This document shows positions 1-7,970 of a stretch of 64,000 nucleotides of DNA, piece after piece. How positions within the stretch are numbered: position 1 is the first letter of the stretch; every line of letters starts with the position of its first letter. The DNA is from Lunatimonas sp. (GTDB lineage: Bacteria > Bacteroidota > Bacteroidia > Cytophagales > Cyclobacteriaceae): contig NZ_JAFIEU010000003.1 of the NCBI RefSeq assembly GCF_020832325.1, positions 1-64,000 of the forward strand, given 5' to 3'. The notes beneath the pieces were generated by a model that was not told where the DNA came from, searched no databases, and worked only from the letters and a program-made list of their open reading frames with translations. The position numbers and the translations under genes are program-made.

Positions 1-183
1 GTACCTCCTCGCAATGACGAGGACGGTTTTCGCCCGTCATTGCGAGGCTTGGTGAGAACCGAAGATGGTTTATTACGTAATCTTCGGTTTCCATGTGTAC
101 ATCGGAGAATGAGTCGATTTCAAGCCGTGGCAATCTCAAGATAGGTGTAGAGATTGCTTCGTCGCTCGCTCCTCGCAATGACG
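1..183. repeat. Dispersed inverted repeat (CCTCGCAATGACG family) with a long hairpin
   Basis: A 13-bp word CCTCGCAATGACG at 7-19 recurs as its exact reverse complement at 35-47 and again in direct orientation at 171-183, where it ends an element beginning AGATTGCTTCGTCGC at 151. Between them an inverted repeat with 10-bp arms (AACCGAAGAT at 57-66, ATCTTCGGTT at 80-89) surrounds a TTACGTAA core. No credible coding sequence overlaps it. The ATTGC...GCAAT style is that of dispersed intergenic repeats seen in many bacterial genomes; membership in a named family is inference. Confidence 0.6.
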
Positions 184-193
184 GGTTAATCTC

Positions 194-279
194 GGCCATA
201 GGCCTTATTTCGGCCGAAGGCCATATTTCAAAAGTATTTCAGCCACAGGCCCTATTTCCACTTTGTTTCAGCCGCAGGC
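194..279. repeat. Array of four short triloop hairpins
   Basis: Four small perfect hairpins lie 18 to 30 bp apart: GGCCATAGGCC (194-204), GGCCGAAGGCC (212-222), GCCACAGGC (242-250) and GCCGCAGGC (271-279). Each has a GCC or GGCC stem and a three-base loop that differs (ATA, GAA, ACA, GCA), and each is followed by a TATTTC or TATATC tract. The stems are conserved while the loops vary, as expected if the hairpin is what is kept. The same family recurs at 6.39-8.04 kb. The rest of 280-368 holds nothing else I can identify. Confidence 0.6.
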
Positions 280-368
280 TATATATCAACTATATCTCCC
301 ATCAACTACCCAAAACTAACCCCTATCTCCAACTCCATACCCGATTCTTTCGGCCCATGCTGGAAATA

Positions 369-2156
369 TCAAAACTCCTGCAAGGCCACCATCTTCTGAA
401 AAGCCCCCGAATGGGAGATCAGTTCGTCGAAGGAACCGCTGTGAATGATCTCTCCAGCCTGCATCACCAGGATGCGGTCGGCGTGTTTGACCGTGGAAAG
501 ACGGTGGGCGATCATGACGATCGTGTAGTTGCCCTTTAGGTTTTCGATATTATCCTGTATGGCCCGCTCGGTTTCGGAATCCAAGGCCGAAGTGGCCTCG
601 TCCATTAGCAGAATATCCACTTCTTTGTACAGTTCCCGGGCGATGGAGATTCGCTGCTTCTGTCCTCCACTGACCAAGATGCCTCCGCTGCCCAAAGGAG
701 AATCCATGCCCCGTTCCAGACTGGATACAAAGGTCCATACCGCCGCTTTTTCCAGTGCCTGCTGCACGCGGAGTCGGTTTTCGGGCGTATCGCGGTCCCA
801 AAAGCTGACATTGTTAAAGACGGTGTCGCTGAATATGACCGGCTCCTGCGTGATATACCCGATACGGGATTGGTAACTGGCCCGATTCAGGTCGTGCATG
901 GGTATGCCGTCTACGTAGATTTCTCCCTGATCCGGGAGGGCAAGACCGGCAATGAGGTTCATTAAGGTGGTTTTACCGGATCCACTTTCCCCTACCAGGG
1001 CCAGGGTTTGGTTGCGGGGCAGTTCAAGTTGGATGTCCCGAAGCACCGGTAGGTTTTGGTAGGCAAAGGATACCCCGTCAAAGCGGATGGATTGCTGGAA
1101 TGCCGGCAGGGGTAGCTTGCCGTCCCGGTCCTGTCCCGCTTTGAGTTCTTCCAAAAACTCCATCAAATTAACCAAAGACCCCTGCATGGTCAAAAGGGCA
1201 TTCCAATTGGACTGGAAGGAAATCAGGAAAGTGAGCGCCCTGTAGAAGAACAAGAGGCTGAGGATAATGGCAGAAAAGCTGCCTCCCAAGACCAATACCT
1301 CCAGCAGGATGACCCCCACCACGATGATCACTACTAGGGGTTCCTTCAGTGCTTCGATGGCAGAACCGATAAAGCCCATGGTGTGGTGGCTGTTTTCGAT
1401 TTCCACGATTTTATCCTTCATCTTACGCCCATAGGCGCGTTGTTTGCCGGTAGCCTTGAGGTATTTGAAATAGGCTACCTGCTGAATAAGAAAGCCTTGA
1501 AAGAAATGGTTTAGGTTGGTGACCTGTCGCGAAAGGGACTTGGTCCGTTTGTAAAGCTTGGCATAGAGCGCATTGATAGCAAGGGCGCCCAATGCCACCA
1601 GGATGGAAAATTGCACATTGACCGAAAGTGCGAGGAGCATATAGACCAGCACCATGGCACCGGACTGAAGAACATTTCGGTAGGCGCCCCAGGCAGCCAC
1701 TACCCGTTCCATTTCCCCGCTAACGGTATTTTGGATCCTGCCCGAATCGGAGAGCACAAAGGTTTTGTAGCTCAGGTCCGACAGGCGGTCGATGGTCTGA
1801 AAGCGCAGGCGCTGAATAAAGTAGCGGCGCATGCGTACCCGGTAGTAGGATTCCATAAAGCGAAACACACCTTTAGCTACAAAAAACAGGACCATTAGTA
1901 GTAGTACGGGTACCAAGGTAAAGGGAATCCCCAAGCCTTGCAGCCCCTCCACTAAAAAGGACAATCTGCCCAGTCCTTCGGTGGATCCTTCTCCGCCGTC
2001 GATCAGTTGGAGCAGGGGGATAAACATGGTCAGCCCCAATCCGTCCATCAACCCCACCCCCATGCTCAACGCAAAGGCCACAATCAGGCGGTGCTTTAAA
2101 AAGCCGTAGAAAAATCGGAAGTAAGTAAAGTATTTTTTGAAGAGGGAGGGGGGCAT
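369..2156 (-). CDS. ABC transporter, fused permease and ATPase (MsbA-like exporter)
   Basis: A half-size ABC exporter of 595 aa. The N-terminal half (about 20-330) has the hydrophobic helices of a type IV exporter membrane domain. The C-terminal half is the nucleotide-binding domain: Walker A GESGSGKT at 389-396, signature VSGGQ at 495-499, Walker B ILLMDE at 515-520 and switch His551. Such proteins work as homodimers in the inner membrane and export lipids, lipid-linked glycans or peptides. There is no N-terminal C39 peptidase domain, so it is not a bacteriocin-processing exporter. It is the last gene of a leftward run with an SGNH-like and an MBOAT gene (8-bp gap to the former), which suggests export of a glycan or lipid that these genes acylate. 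Family assignment is firm; substrate is inference. Confidence 0.9.
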   Translation of the reverse strand: MPPSLFKKYFTYFRFFYGFLKHRLIVAFALSMGVGLMDGLGLTMFIPLLQLIDGGEGSTEGLGRLSFLVEGLQGLGIPFTLVPVLLLMVLFFVAKGVFRFMESYYRVRMRRYFIQRLRFQTIDRLSDLSYKTFVLSDSGRIQNTVSGEMERVVAAWGAYRNVLQSGAMVLVYMLLALSVNVQFSILVALGALAINALYAKLYKRTKSLSRQVTNLNHFFQGFLIQQVAYFKYLKATGKQRAYGRKMKDKIVEIENSHHTMGFIGSAIEALKEPLVVIIVVGVILLEVLVLGGSFSAIILSLLFFYRALTFLISFQSNWNALLTMQGSLVNLMEFLEELKAGQDRDGKLPLPAFQQSIRFDGVSFAYQNLPVLRDIQLELPRNQTLALVGESGSGKTTLMNLIAGLALPDQGEIYVDGIPMHDLNRASYQSRIGYITQEPVIFSDTVFNNVSFWDRDTPENRLRVQQALEKAAVWTFVSSLERGMDSPLGSGGILVSGGQKQRISIARELYKEVDILLMDEATSALDSETERAIQDNIENLKGNYTIVMIAHRLSTVKHADRILVMQAGEIIHSGSFDELISHSGAFQKMVALQEF

Positions 2157-2164
2157 AAAGAGTA

Positions 2165-3070
2165 TTAAATGTTTGAGGATCTAATGAAGCCACTTAATAA
2201 AGTACTTAATTTTTCAGCACCATCACTATTTAAATGATCGCTATCGTAAAAGTCTTTGGAAGTAAAGCTAGGGTTGGAAGACCAGTCTAAATACATTAGC
2301 CTATGAAAGTTCTTTTCCAGATTTATAGCGGTCTCGTGCAGCAAATCGATAGCTTGTTTTGGAATTTGCGCCCGGTATTCCTCAGAAAGCGGAAGCGTAA
2401 TTACCAAAATATTAATGTTTGAGGCGTGAATCTCGGTTAACAGTTCATTGAAAGCCCGTAGGTTATCAGTATTTACATTCCCGAAGGCATGGCGCTTTGC
2501 CGCTATTATGCTTGTTTCCTTTAGATCTCTGCTATTTGCTGGCTCATATCCTTTTCCAAATCCTAAGGAATCGGTGGGGTGATCTTGAGTATGGAAGGCA
2601 AATCCCTCAAAAAGCCGCTTAAAATTAGATCTCATCGGCAACGATGTAAGTTCAAGTGTATGCTGCCAACTTAGACGATTTGTAAGGCCGTAATAGATTA
2701 CATAGTTCTTATTTGTAAAACGTAGATCACCATGTAAATCGTAGGGCATCGAAAAAGGTAGAGGAACAATAACCCACTTGATATTGCGGAGGTCGTGTTT
2801 AAAGGTATTCCATAGTTCTAGATCATGCTGGGGCATTTGTGAAACATGTGAAAGATTAAAGGCTTTTAAGTCAAAAACAGCTGGCTGAATACCGAAATAG
2901 CTTTGTGAATTGCCCAAAATCAGCAGCTCTACTTTATTTCCGTAAGCTTGCATCCAACTCATTTTGTAAGAGTATGAATTGGGCAGGCTTCTTAATGAAA
3001 CCTCCATTCCCACTAGGAATAAGAATATCGGAACGATAAACAAAGAAAAGTCAATAAGTCCTTTTTTCAT
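2165..3070 (-). CDS. SGNH-hydrolase-like protein paired with an MBOAT acyltransferase
   Basis: This 301-aa protein starts with a hydrophobic N-terminal segment (residues 6-22), so it is probably membrane-anchored and periplasmic. It has a serine block GNSQS at 53-57 and a C-terminal DSDH at 276-279, which match the nucleophile and Asp-x-x-His blocks of the SGNH hydrolase fold. Its start abuts the end of the MBOAT gene, so the two are almost certainly co-transcribed. By analogy with AlgI/AlgJ/AlgX and DltB/DltD pairs it would move an acyl group, usually acetyl, from the MBOAT partner onto an extracytoplasmic polymer. Both genes look more AT-rich than the ABC gene downstream, which hints at acquisition. 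The fold is inferred from motifs only. Confidence 0.65.
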   Translation of the reverse strand: MKKGLIDFSLFIVPIFLFLVGMEVSLRSLPNSYSYKMSWMQAYGNKVELLILGNSQSYFGIQPAVFDLKAFNLSHVSQMPQHDLELWNTFKHDLRNIKWVIVPLPFSMPYDLHGDLRFTNKNYVIYYGLTNRLSWQHTLELTSLPMRSNFKRLFEGFAFHTQDHPTDSLGFGKGYEPANSRDLKETSIIAAKRHAFGNVNTDNLRAFNELLTEIHASNINILVITLPLSEEYRAQIPKQAIDLLHETAINLEKNFHRLMYLDWSSNPSFTSKDFYDSDHLNSDGAEKLSTLLSGFIRSSNI

Positions 3071-4504
3071 CTAAAATTGAAAATAATAGAATTCTCTTTT
3101 GCTGCCCCCAATAAAAATTATTGAAAAGGTTAGCGCATAGTATACCATCCATCGTTGAGCACGACTTGTCCTTGAAAGGACTCCCTCTAAATTATTGAGA
3201 TAATTCTTCCCTCTCCATTCAATGATTATCTGAATAATGGCAAAACCAGTCGCTAGCCAAACCTGAGCTGAGGTAAAAGGCAGAAAGCTGCTCCAATTTG
3301 TCACGGAGGCATAGAGGTACTGGAAGGAATGGCTTAGATTTTCCGCTCTGAAAAACACTTTAGAAAAACTGATTGCGAGAAAGACGGAAACCATTTTAGC
3401 AATTTCCTTCATTATAGCGGTTTTAGTGTAAGCCGGAGTTTGACCAGAAGCGTTTGACTGCGTTATTACAGGAAGCATGAAAATAAAATTGACCAGCCCC
3501 CACACAAAGAAATTCCAGCCAGCGCCATGCCATAGGGAGGATATCAAGAATACCAAGAATACGTTTCTAACTTGTTTCACCTTGCCTTGGCGGTTACCTC
3601 CCAGCGGAAAATAGACATAATCTCTGAACCAAGTATATAAGCTTATATGCCATCGTCGCCAGTATTCGATAACATTCGTTGAGAAAATTGGAGTTTCGAA
3701 ATTACGTTTTAAGCTGAAGCCGAGTAGTGCAGCGGATCCGATGGCAATGTCACAATAGCCTGAAAAGTCAGCATATATCTGCATCTGTACCAAGACCAGA
3801 CCATATAGCAGCTGCCAGGAATTGAGCTCCTGGTAATTCTTGAAGGTCCAGTCAACTATTGGAGCACAGTTATCGGCGACAACCATTTTTTTAAACAGTC
3901 CCCATAGAATTAACTTCAACCCAAAAGAAATACTTACATAGTCAAGTTTTCTGTTTCTTGCAAACTGCGGCAAGAGGTGAGAGGCTCTCTCAATTGGCCC
4001 AGCTACTAATTGGGGAAAGAACGCTACATAGGCAAAGAATGTAATGGGGTCTTTTGTGGCAGTTGATTTCCTTCGGTATATATCAATTGTGTAGCTCATC
4101 GATTGGAACGTATAAAAACTGATCCCAATCGGAAGGATGATTTGAAGGCTTCCCGGGTTGACCTGTAATCCAATATATGTTAATAACTCGGTAGCTGACT
4201 GAAGGAAGAAATTAAAATACTTGAAGAAGCCTAAGATACTAAGATTAGTGATGATGCTGGTCCATAGCAACCACTTTCGCTGTGTTCTTGATTTTACTTT
4301 CTCTAATCGTAACCCGCATAGGTAATCGATTAGAGAGCTTACTGCAATTAAGATTAAAAACCGCCAATCCCAGAATCCATAAAAAAAATAAGATGCAACA
4401 AGAAGTAATATATTTTGGGCATTTCGATATTTTCGAAAAATCAACCAATAGATTCCAAAAACGATTGGTAGAAAAATTAAGTATTCTAAGGAATTAAATA
4501 ACAT
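3071..4504 (-). CDS. MBOAT family O-acyltransferase (AlgI-like)
   Basis: A 477-aa polytopic membrane protein with the features of the membrane-bound O-acyltransferase family. These are a long run of transmembrane helices, the amphipathic block around YWRRWHISLYTWFRDYVYFP, and the catalytic-His block SLWHGAGWNFFVWG near residue 325. Family members pass an acyl group across the inner membrane for O-acetylation of alginate, peptidoglycan or other exopolysaccharides. The next gene downstream is an SGNH-like partner. Immediately upstream is a frameshifted glycosyltransferase remnant, consistent with a decaying surface-glycan locus. Codon and base use look AT-rich relative to the window. Confidence 0.9.
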   Translation of the reverse strand: MLFNSLEYLIFLPIVFGIYWLIFRKYRNAQNILLLVASYFFYGFWDWRFLILIAVSSLIDYLCGLRLEKVKSRTQRKWLLWTSIITNLSILGFFKYFNFFLQSATELLTYIGLQVNPGSLQIILPIGISFYTFQSMSYTIDIYRRKSTATKDPITFFAYVAFFPQLVAGPIERASHLLPQFARNRKLDYVSISFGLKLILWGLFKKMVVADNCAPIVDWTFKNYQELNSWQLLYGLVLVQMQIYADFSGYCDIAIGSAALLGFSLKRNFETPIFSTNVIEYWRRWHISLYTWFRDYVYFPLGGNRQGKVKQVRNVFLVFLISSLWHGAGWNFFVWGLVNFIFMLPVITQSNASGQTPAYTKTAIMKEIAKMVSVFLAISFSKVFFRAENLSHSFQYLYASVTNWSSFLPFTSAQVWLATGFAIIQIIIEWRGKNYLNNLEGVLSRTSRAQRWMVYYALTFSIIFIGGSKREFYYFQF

Positions 4505-4676
4505 ACATGCCTATTAAACAAATAAAGGATCTTTTTCCTTTTGTGCCTCCATAAGCTCACCCCTATGGTGTGTTCTGCATACCTTTCTGCATGAGCTATG
4601 GCTTGTTCCTTTAGAATATCCCGTTTATAAAGTATTCCCCATCCGGGTACCAAGAAGGGATTAGAAGAATACTCAA
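4505..4676 (-). pseudogene. Remnant of a GT4-type glycosyltransferase (N-terminus, frameshifted)
   Basis: Reading the minus strand from a possible TTG at 4676 gives ILLIPSWYPDGEYFINGIF and then a stop. In the next frame the reading resumes as LKEQAIAHAERYAEHTIGVS and continues into LWRHKRKKILYLF. The two pieces join with one missing base into the typical N-terminus of a family 4 glycosyltransferase (xxLIPSWYPxxxxPxNGIFxxEQA). The remaining ~300 residues are absent because the MBOAT start codon follows directly. This is therefore a truncated, frameshifted pseudogene. The match is by eye and the original sugar specificity cannot be stated. Confidence 0.7.
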
Positions 4677-4689
4677 CGTAGTGGTTCGG

Positions 4690-5667
4690 TTAGTTGGTCC
4701 AACTATCTAAACAATTAAATCGTACTTGATAGCTAAAGACATGTTTTGCTCCCAAACTCTCCTTCCATTGTGATAGGCCGGTATTGATCTTTCCGGTAGC
4801 CGGTATATGGGACACGCCAAAGTTGAAATAATCCCGGTGGCCATATACCTGCTCTACCAATACTCCCATCAGCAGATCCAAGCATCGAAGCGATTTTCCT
4901 ACCTCAGTAGCTGTGGTATATTGCAGATGCGCACATCGTTTGGTGTCGAACACCACGGCCCCTCCCAGCATTTCTTCCCCCGCATACACGCCGTGCAGGC
5001 GTATCTGATTCGTAAATTTTGCCCGCAGGTGTGTTATCTCGGCCAAGGTGTGCGTAGGAGTGACCCCGTGCCTCCTTAGCAGGTTGGGGGTAAGGATTTG
5101 CTGCCAAAAATGGCTCCAATCTTCGCTTACTTTAACAGAAAGCCCTTTCGCCAGGGCCTTTTTCCGGCCCCAGACCTTGCCCCGATCCGTGATTGTATGG
5201 GGGAGGGGAGTAGCCTGATGAATGGGCCGGGCAGTGATTTTTCCCCCGGAATGCAGGCAGACTTCCACCAAATTCCGCTGTGGAAACGAGGCAAAGCAGT
5301 CAGGTACGGACCGAATTTCCAGCATTTGTACACCCAGGTGCTGATAGTGACGTAGGGTAGCGGCCACCACGTTTTTAAGTTCTTCGCTAGGCAGGTTTTC
5401 GGCTAGAATCCATCCCGCATAGGTTAGGCCACGGTGTGCATACACGGCATCTCCGTCCCGCTCGGCCGGAAATACCGCGACAGGCCTGTCGCCCAAATAG
5501 ATCAGCAGTGACGCATCGACAAACCGTTGGCCGTGGTAGCCCATAAAATCCCTGTGGTGCAGAAAGGTTCCGTTGGTACTGCTTTCAACCAGCGTATTCC
5601 AAAGGGTATACATTCCAGCATGATAAGGAGCGGTGCGAACATTTTCTTTTGTTGTGGTTAGGGTCAA
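4690..5667 (-). CDS. GNAT/FemAB-like acyltransferase
   Basis: A 325-aa soluble protein. Its layout resembles the two-lobed FemAB/GNAT group: an N-terminal lobe with a TFLHHRDFMGYHGQRF block and a PVAVFPA strand, and a C-terminal lobe with GVYAGEEMLGGAVVFD, LQYTTAT and LLMGVLVEQVY. Such proteins use acyl-CoA or aminoacyl-tRNA donors. In polysaccharide clusters they often acylate an amino sugar, but no substrate can be read from this sequence. It lies between two glycosyltransferase remnants, and its start is 3 bp from the stop of the upstream fragment, so it was probably part of the same polysaccharide operon. It is intact over its length. Confidence 0.55.
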   Translation of the reverse strand: MTLTTTKENVRTAPYHAGMYTLWNTLVESSTNGTFLHHRDFMGYHGQRFVDASLLIYLGDRPVAVFPAERDGDAVYAHRGLTYAGWILAENLPSEELKNVVAATLRHYQHLGVQMLEIRSVPDCFASFPQRNLVEVCLHSGGKITARPIHQATPLPHTITDRGKVWGRKKALAKGLSVKVSEDWSHFWQQILTPNLLRRHGVTPTHTLAEITHLRAKFTNQIRLHGVYAGEEMLGGAVVFDTKRCAHLQYTTATEVGKSLRCLDLLMGVLVEQVYGHRDYFNFGVSHIPATGKINTGLSQWKESLGAKHVFSYQVRFNCLDSWTN

Positions 5668-5670
5668 TAT

Positions 5671-6033
5671 CTAGTCATATTGTGCAAAAGAAGCTTGCCA
5701 TTTCAGCGGTGTACCCTGCCACATACTGACGGCATGTGATGCCAAAAGTTCAGGGGATGCGTGCTCATCTACGTATCTGCCCAGGTACTGCTGCAGCTTA
5801 TGCGGCACATGTACTAGGGCCGTTTCCTCGGCGATATGGACGATCTTATAGCGAGGTACAATATTGATAAAGGCGGCGGCCAAGCTGCTGGGCAGGATCA
5901 TTCCCGAGCCATGTATGCCGATCACCAAATGGGAGTTTAGGAATGAAATTGTACCCCCCCCGTTTTGGCCGCGGGAATGTTCATGGTGCCCTCCCTCTTC
6001 CGCCAGAACCCGGAGATGTCTAGCGCTGCGCAA
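5671..6033 (-). pseudogene. C-terminal fragment of a probable capsule-type glycosyltransferase
   Basis: An open frame of 120 codons. Only the part from about residue 29 looks protein-like: SFLNSHLVIGIHGSGM followed by LPSSLAAAFINIVP. The IGxHGSGM...LP arrangement resembles the C-terminal donor-binding region of GT61-like capsule glycosyltransferases. Upstream of it, a run of eight C residues (5954-5961) is a likely frameshift site, and the N-terminal 28 residues are low-complexity and His/Gly-rich, as in out-of-frame translation. I see no N-terminal catalytic half before the repeats begin at about 6.2 kb, so I read it as a truncated gene. The family assignment is tentative. Confidence 0.35.
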
Positions 6034-6200
6034 CTAAGCGAATTGCCTGAATATCGAAGAGGTTTCATTTCGATGTTACCCTCGTTTTGCCATTGCGCTT
6101 CGCAGGTATGCCCCTTTTACCGTTAATGGGTTTTGGCGGTAATTGGTATGCCCTATTGGCTGCACCTTTGGCCAAAACAGAATTGGGGTGGGTTCCTATG

Positions 6201-6248
6201 CCCCGGGTTTGCACCCGGGGCTATACATATGCGACCGCCTTCGGGGTC
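6201..6248. repeat. REP-like hairpin pair (CCCCGGGT...ACCCGGGG and GACC...GGTC)
   Basis: A perfect 8-bp stem, CCCCGGGT at 6201-6208 and ACCCGGGG at 6213-6220, closes a TTGC loop. A second hairpin at 6233-6248 (GACCGCCTTCGGGGTC) follows. The two stand together with a TATACATATG linker. Such GC-rich hairpins in intergenic DNA resemble dispersed palindromic repeats. The stretch 6034-6200 between the glycosyltransferase fragment and these hairpins holds no gene I can support. Confidence 0.5.
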
Positions 6249-6280
6249 GTTTTCCAGGAGATGTTAGACAATGAGAAGGG

Positions 6281-6410
6281 AGATATAAGACGTTAGACAT
6301 AAGATTTAAGACTCGCAAAATTTACCATCCTACATCCTTTCCAAAACCCCGAATCCGAAGCAATCCTACTTTCCCGATCGTAACCTAATATTTCGCCGCA
6401 GGCATATATC
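6281..6410 (+). repeat. 130-bp intergenic repeat, copy A
   Basis: The unit begins AGATATAAGACGTTAGACAT, continues through a CCATCCTACATCCTTTCC block and ends with the triloop hairpin GCCGCAGGC (6395-6403) and CATATATC. Four further copies in the same orientation start near 6462, 6705, 7704 and 7835. A short decayed copy of the start (GAGATGTTAGACA, about 6258) precedes it. It has no coding potential. Confidence 0.75.
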
Positions 6411-6461
6411 TACGAATATCGCGAAGCTTATATCATTTTAGTATCGCCGAAGGCATATTTC

Positions 6462-6593
6462 AGAGACGTGAGACGTTAGACATAAGATTTAAGACTCGCA
6501 AAACTTACCATCCTACATCCTTTCCTAAACCACAAATCCGTAGCACTCCTAACCTCACAAACGTAACCCAATATATCGCCGAAGGCATATATC
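6462..6593 (+). repeat. 130-bp intergenic repeat, copy B
   Basis: Second copy of the unit, sharing GACGTTAGACATAAGATTTA with copy A and the CATCCTACATCCTTTCCTAA block with copies C and D. It ends in the GCCGAAGGC hairpin at 6578-6586. It is separated from copy A by a GCGAAGC hairpin (6421-6427) and a GCCGAAGGC hairpin (6446-6454). Confidence 0.75.
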
Positions 6594-6601
6594 ACGAAGT
6601 G

Positions 6602-6697
6602 TATATCGCGAAGCTTATATCCCTTAAAAATATCGCAAAGCTTATATCCTTTAAAAATATCGCGAAGCATATACCATTTCCATATCTCGCCGAAGGC
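6602..6697. repeat. Tandem array of ATATCGCGAAGCTTATATC mini-hairpins
   Basis: Three units about 27 bp apart carry GCGAAGC (6608-6614), GCAAAGC (6635-6641) and GCGAAGC (6662-6668), separated by TTATATCC(T)TTAAAAAT linkers, then GCCGAAGGC at 6689-6697. GCGAAGC is the classic exceptionally stable DNA mini-hairpin sequence with a GAA loop, known from physical studies. A related array lies at 7979-8039 (GCGAAGC at 7979-7985 and 8006-8012, GCCGAAGGC at 8031-8039). Confidence 0.65.
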
Positions 6698-6704
6698 ATA
6701 TTTC

Positions 6705-6836
6705 AGAGATGTTAGACGTTAGACATAAGATGTGAGATTTGCGGAATTTACGATCCTACATCCTTTCCTAAACCACAAATCCGAAGCAATCTCAACCTCA
6801 CAAACGTAACCCAATATTTCGCCGAAGGCATATATC
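6705..6836 (+). repeat. 130-bp intergenic repeat, copy C (left flank of the PIN module)
   Basis: Third copy, ending in GCCGAAGGC (6821-6829). Its first ~70 bp, from GAGATGTTAGACGTTAGACA through CCTTTCCTAAACCA, are identical to copy D at 7704, which lies on the other side of the toxin-antitoxin genes. The sequence from 6837 to 6968 holds one more GCGCAGC variant hairpin (6847-6853) and otherwise nothing recognisable. Confidence 0.75.
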
Positions 6837-6968
6837 CACGTATATCGCGCAGCATATATCATTTTATATCCCTTTTTATGAATCCTAAACGACGCCAATT
6901 TCCTGAGAAAAAAGACCTAAGGTCTAATTTAAGCGACATTTGAATTAGGCAAGCCCATGGTTAGTCGG

Positions 6969-7391
6969 TTAAGCTTCTGTACTCTTTTGTTCTGCGAGAA
7001 CAGCTTTAAATTGGGAAAGCGATAGTACGGATACCTTTGGGAACGGAGTATTTGCCAATACGCTAAAATCTTTGTCTTGCGTTACCAAATAGTTAGCACC
7101 TCCTGCTACCACACAATCACAAAACTTATTATCGTCCTTATCGCCTAGCAGATTCCACTTAAAATAAACTTCCGTCTTCTCCACATTTGACAATTCCAGC
7201 AAGGCCAGAAGCACTGCATCCGCAATATCCTTGTTCATGTGCTCCTCAATTATTTCTGCATATTCTGAGAGAATGTCGGTCGTCACACACAGGGTAAAGT
7301 GGCCGTCCACCAGACTCTTGAAAATCCAGTGATGAGCCGATTTTCTCGAAATTGAAACAAGTAAAATATTTGTGTCTAAAACAATTTTCAC
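6969..7391 (-). CDS. PIN-domain toxin, VapC-like
   Basis: A 140-aa single-domain PIN protein. The first acidic residue is Asp6 in MKIVLDTNILL. A central Glu is in the LSEYAEIIEEH block (about 43-53), and the C-terminal acidic cluster is GDKDDNKFCDCV followed by LVTQDKDF. These are the metal-binding acidic positions of PIN ribonucleases. The subfamily is the one often annotated as putative toxin-antitoxin toxin component. Its start overlaps the stop of the upstream 81-codon gene by 4 bp, the usual antitoxin-toxin arrangement. The antitoxin should neutralise it and repress the operon. The module is flanked by direct repeats, which suggests mobility or recombination. Confidence 0.85.
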   Translation of the reverse strand: MKIVLDTNILLVSISRKSAHHWIFKSLVDGHFTLCVTTDILSEYAEIIEEHMNKDIADAVLLALLELSNVEKTEVYFKWNLLGDKDDNKFCDCVVAGGANYLVTQDKDFSVLANTPFPKVSVLSLSQFKAVLAEQKSTEA

Positions 7392-7633
7392 AAATTGGTG
7401 TCCTCGTAAGGTGTCCGGAGTTTAGTGTCCAGAATTTGGTCAGCCTTTTCGTCTGACCAACCTTTGGTACCCCAAAAGTCATCTGCCAGATCCATTGCCT
7501 TTTCGGCAAAATACTTTCCTAATAGCTCTTTGATGGCGATCAAGTCTTTTTCAGGGACTTCCTTCGCAAAAAGGCCTAGAAGCTCCCGTTGTAGGTTGCT
7601 TAATGGTGGCTGTGTTGTTTTAGGTGTCTCCAT
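7388..7633 (-). CDS. Probable antitoxin partner of the PIN toxin
   Basis: An 81-aa acidic protein containing LSNLQRELLGLFAKEVPEKDLIAIKE and ending in DQILDTKLRTPYEDTNL. It has the size and position expected of the antitoxin and overlaps the toxin start by 4 bp. Similar short proteins with a 'QxELLxLFxxxVxExxLxxIKxxL' pattern commonly precede PIN toxins in Bacteroidota. No ribbon-helix-helix or AbrB motif is obvious, so the DNA-binding mode is unknown. Confidence 0.7.
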   Translation of the reverse strand: METPKTTQPPLSNLQRELLGLFAKEVPEKDLIAIKELLGKYFAEKAMDLADDFWGTKGWSDEKADQILDTKLRTPYEDTNL

Positions 7634-7703
7634 GGTGCAATTGGCTTTACAAAGTTTCTAACGATTTATATATTAGGAGGGTTTGATTGGACTGCAGGTG
7701 TCT

Positions 7704-7830
7704 GAGAGATGTTAGACGTTAGACATAAGATGTGAGATTTGCGGAATTTACGATCCTACATCCTTTCCTAAACCAAAAACTCGAAGCGACCTTACTTTCC
7801 GGAATGTAACCCAATATATCGCCGAAGGCA
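7704..7830 (+). repeat. 130-bp intergenic repeat, copy D (right flank of the PIN module)
   Basis: Fourth copy, identical to copy C for about the first 70 bp, diverging after TTTCCTAAACCA and ending with GCCGAAGGC at 7821-7829. Copies C and D are in direct orientation about 1 kb apart and bracket the PIN toxin and antitoxin. Confidence 0.75.
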
Positions 7831-7834
7831 TACC

Positions 7835-7970
7835 TAGAGATATAAGACGTTAGACATAAGATGTGAGATTCGCAAAATTTGCGACCCTACATCGTTACCA
7901 AAACCAAAAAATCGAACAGATACTAATCTCATTACCACAACCCAAATATTTCGCCGAAGGCATATATCCA
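7835..7970 (+). repeat. 130-bp intergenic repeat, copy E
   Basis: Fifth and most divergent copy, directly adjoining copy D. It begins AGAGATATAAGACGTTAGAC like copy A and ends in GCCGAAGGC (7953-7961). The following 7971-8049 holds two GCGAAGC hairpins and one GCCGAAGGC hairpin up to the stop of the next gene. Confidence 0.7.

Noticed and set aside
93-539. 148-codon frame near the left edge
   Set aside because: It covers the dispersed repeat, the triloop hairpins and the antisense of the ABC gene end, with no protein-like features.
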